In this document: positions 12,201-18,200 of the stretch, one piece after another
How the letters are laid out: each line of letters begins with the position of its first letter
How positions within the stretch are numbered: the first letter of the stretch is position 1
From: Baffinella frigidus
Lineage: Eukaryota; Cryptophyceae; Cryptomonadales; Baffinellaceae
Reading direction: 5' to 3'
DNA: 20,550 nucleotides
NCBI GenBank assembly: GCA_026770585.1
Contig: MU646309.1
Location: 889,725-910,274, forward strand
The notes under the pieces: model-generated
What the model was told of the DNA's origin: nothing
Seen by the model: only the letters and a program-made list of their open reading frames with translations
The model's database searches: none
Program-made: the position numbers and the translations under genes

Positions 12201-15200
12201 AAGAATGCTCCCGCGTCCCTCAACTCCGAACCCTCAACTCCGAACCTCAAACCAGGTGATGTACTCCCGAGGCACAGACACGAAGCGCGACACGGTGCAG
12301 GCAGCTGCCTGCACCGATCTTGATCCCCCATTACTCAAGTGAAACACGCTGTGCTTTGGGACTCATAACCTGCCTGCACTGATCGTGATTCCCAATGGCT
12401 CAAGTGAAACACGCTGTGCTGGGGGGTTCGTAACCCCTCAGTTTCGCTGGTGCTGCACTCGCTTATCCCCAAACCCCGTCTCGGGTACTCTACTCCCGAG
12501 GCACGGGAACGAAGAGTGAACTTTCAGAACCCCTAATCCCTCATCCCGAACGACCTCCCGAGGTACGGGCACGACGCATGACGCAGTCCAACCCTAAACC
12601 CTAATCCCTAACGACCCCAAACCAGCTGACACACTCACGTTTCTCGCAGGTACTCTACTCCCGAGGCACAGGCACGAAACGGGACGCGGTGCAGGCGGCC
12701 GCGTGGTATCTCAAGGCCGCGGACCAGGGCCACCGTGAAGCCCAGGTCACCCCTAGTCCCACACCCCTACATACTAGCAATAGTAAAGCGCTTCGTGCCC
12801 GTACCCCCCGGGAAGAGTAAAGCGCCAAGTGGGGGGGGGGTCCAGTGCAGGGAGCAAGCGAGCGGGGACGTGCCCGTGCCTCGCGCGTGTAGCCCCTGAC
12901 ACGAGGAGTGCAAGGAGCGAGAGAGGGATGTATGGGGACGAAGCGGGACGCGGAGCAGGCGCGTGGTACCTCAAGGCCGCGGACCAGGGCCACCGTGAAG
13001 CCCAGGTACACTCTTCTGTCTTACCCAGGAGACTGTTCTGTCAAAATCCCCTAACCCCCAAGCCCTGAACTCTGAATCCTAAAGCCTGATCCCAAACCTC
13101 AAATGCTAAATATTCGACACTAAACCGTCAAGGCCGCGGACCAGGGCCACCGTGAAGCCCAGGTATACCCAAATAACAGTTGAGGCGGGAACATCTAGCC
13201 CCTAAACCCTAACCCCTAACCCTGAACCCTAGCCCCTGACCCCTACACTCAACCCCCAATCCATCAAACCTAACCCCTAAACTTAAACTAAATACCGTGG
13301 GCAGGTGTGTTATGCGACTTGTCTGTACAAGGGGACAGCGTCTAATGTGGTCTGATGTCTAATGTGGTCTGATGGCTAATGTGGTCTGATGTCTAATGTG
13401 GTCGGATGTCTAATGTGGTCGAATGTCTAATGTGGTCGAATGTGATCTGGTGTGCTACGCGACGTGTCTGTACAAAAGCGGGCAATTACTATCGAATGTG
13501 GTCTAATCTCTAATGCGGTCTGATGTGGTCTAATATGGTCTAATGTTGAATATGCTCTAATGTGGTCTAACGTCTGTGTGGTCTAATGTCTACTGTGGTC
13601 GAATGTTGGTCTAATACCACCCCGTGGGTAGGTTTGCCACGTGACGTGTCTGTACAAAGGCGACGGCGTCTAATGTGGTCTGATGTCTAGTGTGGTCTGA
13701 TGTCTAATGTGGTCTGATTTCTAATGTGGTCTGATTTCTAATGTGGTCTGATTTCTAATGTGGTCTGATTTCTAATGTGGTCGAATTTCTAATGTGGTCG
13801 AATGTGATCAGGTGTGCTACGCGACGTGTCTGTACAAAGGCGGCGGCGCTAATCCCTAAACACTAAACACTAAACACTAAACACTAAACCCTAAACACTA
13901 AACCCTAAACACTACACACCCTAAACACTAAATACTACACACCACACCCTGAACCCTAAACCCTAAACCCCAAACCCTAAACCATCAACCATCAACACTA
14001 AAACCCTGATCAGGTGTGCTACGCGGGTCTGTACAAGGGGGACGGCGTCTGATGTGGTCTGACGTCTCATGTGATTTAATGTGGTAAACTGTTGAATATG
14101 CTTTAATGTGGTCTAATGTCTGAGTGGTATAACAACGAATGTGGTCGAATGTGGTCGAGTGTGGTCTAATGTGGTCTAATCTCTAATGTGGTCGAATGTG
14201 ATCAGGTGTGCTACGCGACGTGTCTGTACAAAGGCGACGGCGTCCCGCAAGACCTCCCAGCTGCCGCGAGCCTCTTCCAGGTACACCTCCACACTCTCAG
14301 ATCATAACAATCTGAGCCGGAACTTTGAACCGGGTTGGCTAACTCGGTTTCGTGGTTCTAATTTTTCGAATAGAGGGACTCAAGTAAACCCTGAACCCTC
14401 CACCCTCCACCAGGAATCTGGTGCCCGCGGGCACTCGCAAGCGCAGTTCAACTCCGGGGTGATGTTTCAGAGGGGGGAGGGGGTCCCGCGCGATCGCGAG
14501 AAAGCTGCCGCCTGGTGGAAACAAGGGGCGGATCAGGTCCCGGCTCCTGCCTGTCATTTTTTCTTCAGACCAGGTCTTTTTTTCTCTCTTTGTTCTCTCT
14601 CTTTTTTTCTCCTGCGTTTTCTTTTGATTCTTCCTTCTCGCCGAGTGGTCGAAGGCGGTGATGTTTCAAAGGGGGGAGGGGGTCCCGCTCGACCGCGAGA
14701 AAGCTGCCGCCTGGTGGAAGCAAGGGGCGGATCAGGTCCCGGCTCCTGCCTGTCCCCCCCCTCTTTTTTGCCAATCTCTGGGCATTTACGCGGCTGTTTC
14801 CGGGGTGAGCAGAGGCACTCGCAGGCGCAGCTAGGAGTGTGACTAATGACCTGCCGTGGGAGGAGTTGCGTGTCGCTACGTACCATTTAGTACCACGAAA
14901 CGAACCGGTGCGTCCTGAAATTCTGACTAATTACCTGCCGTGGGAGTGTGATGTTTTTTCTAGGGACCTGGGCATTTACGCGGCTGTTTCCGGTGTGCAC
15001 AGGGGCACTCACATAAGACTCGAGGTCCGGCTAATCCCTGGGCATTTACGCGGCTGTTTTCGGGGTGAGCAGGGGCACTCGCAGGCGCAGTTAGAGCTGG
15101 GACGCTTCCACGAAGAGCTCGCGGAGGAGGCTCTGGCGGTACCCGCCCTCACTTGCTTCACGTGCGGGCTTTTGCACGGGAATTGCCGGGGGGTTGTGCG

Positions 15201-18200
15201 GGAATTGGTGGGGGTTTGTATGGGAATTGACAGGGGGGTGCACGGGAATTGGCGCCAATTGGGGGGGGGGGTACGGGTTTGTACGTTTTTTTGTACGGGG
15301 GTCGGAGCTGGGACGCTTCCGCGAAGAGCTCGCGGAGGAGGCTCTCGCGGCACCCTCTCAGTTAGTACGAAGCACGTCCGATAAAAACGGTGCTAGTATT
15401 TTGTTAGTACGGGGCACGTCCGATAAAAACACTCAAGGCCCCAGCCCCCCGCGAGCCAAACCCCAAACACCAAACCCTAACCCCAAACCTCAAACCCTAA
15501 ACCCTGAACAGGCGCCGGCGGCGGTGCGGGAGGAGATGGCCCTGCGCACCCTCCTCAGCCGCGAGGTCTAAACCCTACCCAAACCCTAAACCCTAAACCT
15601 GAACCCTAATCCCGAACCTGATCAATTCGAGGCTGGAGCCTCGGCCAATTCCTGAGGGGGAAGGTGCGAATTTGTACCTTCCTTCGGGGGAATTGGCCGA
15701 GGCTCCAGCCTCGATTTGATGCCCCCACCAGCCCTGTCCGGGTCAGTCAACAGCCGCGGGGAAGGCCCTGCGCACCCTCCTCAGCCGTGAGGTCTAAACC
15801 CTCAACGCTCAACCCCAAACCTCAAGCCCTCAACACTAAACCCTAAACGCTAAGCCATGAACCCCAAACCCTAAACCCTAAACCCTGAACCCTGAACCCT
15901 GAACCCTGAACCCTATTCCCATTACTAAACCCTAACGCTCCTCAGCCACGCGGTCTTCGAAAAGGGATTTCGCGCACAGGTTATGCGATCAACCGCTCGA
16001 GAACGCTGGAGGATCCTATTTACATGTGAGGTTGTAAATATTTGTACCAGGATAACGTAACTAACCTCGTGACTGTGCTAATTTCGCAGAGTTACGTGAC
16101 CAACCTCACGAAAGTTACTACACAAATGCCCACTTGTAAAAGAAAACGGTTTCAAATAGGGTCCTCGAGCATTCTCGTGTGGAAGCACAGGTTACGTGCT
16201 CAAGGCTGATCCCGAGGCGGGCCCCTGCCACGTGGCAGGTCTTCGAAAAGTACATTCTCATCGCGGAGGAGGACGCTGGCCTCGGGTTCTCAACCCTCAC
16301 TCCTAAACCCTAAACCCTAAACCCTGAACCCTAAACCCTAAACCCTAAACCCTAAACCCTAAACCCTAAACCCTAAACCCTAAACCCTAAACCCTACACC
16401 CCAAACCCTCAACCCTCAACCCTAAAACCCCTAAACCTCATACTCTAAACTCTAAACTCTAAACTCTAAACCCTAAACCCCAAACCCTAAACCCTAAACC
16501 AGGTCCCGGAAAGCCCCTACGGAAATGGACGTGAAGCTGTTTCTGAAGATCGTGACTTCGTTCCTGTGGATCGTTCCTGTGCTCTGCTCCAAGGGAGATG
16601 TGAACCCTACACCCTACACCATAAACGCTCAGCCCTAAGCCTGGAACCCTTGAAACTCGTGACCTCCTTTCTGTGGATCGTTCCTGTTCTGTGATCCAAG
16701 GGAGATGTGAACCCTACACCCTACACGCTAAACCCTAAAACATACACGCTAAGCCCCAAGTCCTGAACCTTGAAGATCGTGACCTCCTTTCTGTGGATCG
16801 TTCCTGTTCTCTGCTCGAAGGGAGATGTGAACCCTACACCCCTAACCCTAAACCATACAAGCTAAGCCCTAAGCCCCGCACCCTTGAAAATCGTGACGTC
16901 CTTGCTGTGGATCGTTCCTGTTCTCTGTTCCAAGGGGGATGTGCGCGCCCAAATCCTGAACCTTCAACCCGGAACCCGGAACCCGAAACCCGAAACCCGA
17001 AACCCGAAACCCGAAACCCTAAACCCTAAACCCTAAACCTAAACCCTGAACCCTAAACCCTAAAGTATTGTCCGTGTTAACCCCTGCATATTTAACCATT
17101 AATCATTAGCCTTTACCCATTAACCATCAACCAGAAACCCCAAACTTTCCGGGAGGATGGTCCTCAACCATCGTTCCACACGGCTTCCGAGATAAAGTTT
17201 ACTAGAGCCCTTTTTCGGAGGGGCCCCAAACCCTTTGAGCCATTCCTATAGGAATGTGAAAATCCCAAAAACATGTGTCCTCTAACTTCTGATCCCCTCA
17301 GCCGATTTCACTTTTCTCGACGGTTCTGAATTTCTCATCACGCCCTCTCCAAACCCACTCGTTGAAGTATCTCCAGCGGAGCACGTGAAGATGCCAAAAA
17401 CTCGCTTTGTTCGTGGAAAGTTGACTAAAACGGCGGACCTGTTTCTGGGCCTCTGGCGCCATACATTCCATCTAGTGATTGAAAGAGGGCGTCCTCATGA
17501 TTCCAGAACCGTCGAGAAAAGTAAAATCGGCCCACGGGGTCAAAAGTTAAAGCCCCGAACGTCCCCACAGAGGTCCGGACGGGCCCGCCTCGGGGTCTCG
17601 GCACTTCCCGATCGCCTGTAGCTCGTTCCCTGCAATGTGGCACCCAAGGGTTCCAATGGCGAAGTTTCTTAGAATTTCAAGGGCTACAACTTTGCAATAG
17701 GAACCCTTGGGTGCCACGTTGCAGGTAAACATGTTCCTGTGCAAAACGGTCGATTGGGCCCCCTCCTTTTTCGACTAAATTAACTTTACTAGAGCCCTTT
17801 TTGTCGGCCACTCGCCGCAGGCACTGGGGTGTGTCGAGCGGGTGAAAATGCGGCATCAGTGGACCGGAAACAGGCCCATGCGCTTCGAACGTATATCAGA
17901 TTCAGTGCGGCATTGGAGCCACCACGTACATTTAGGGCTTAAAATTCCCTCGTGGTGTACTAGAAATCGTTTAAATGGACGGCGTCTGAAATGAAGTTGA
18001 CTAAATCGTGGCACTCGCCGCAGGCACTCGGGTGCGTTGAGCGGGTGAAAATGCGGCATCAGTGGACCGGAAGCGGGCCCATGCGCTTCGAACAGTAACC
18101 CCCCCGCCACTTTCGAGTGTCCCTCGTCAAAAGTTTACTTTTATCTGAATCGAACAGGTTTTGTACCTGGATGGTTCACCCCCCCTCACCACTTCCCATC

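Noticed and set aside
13304-14205. CRISPR-like array
   Set aside because: Regularly spaced repeats exist, but they are fragments of a eukaryotic exon plus a minisatellite; the spacers are themselves repetitive.
17385-17621. Plus-strand 78-codon frame as an exon of the gene
   Set aside because: It spans the loop and right arm of a foldback, with no phase-compatible borders and no halo copies.
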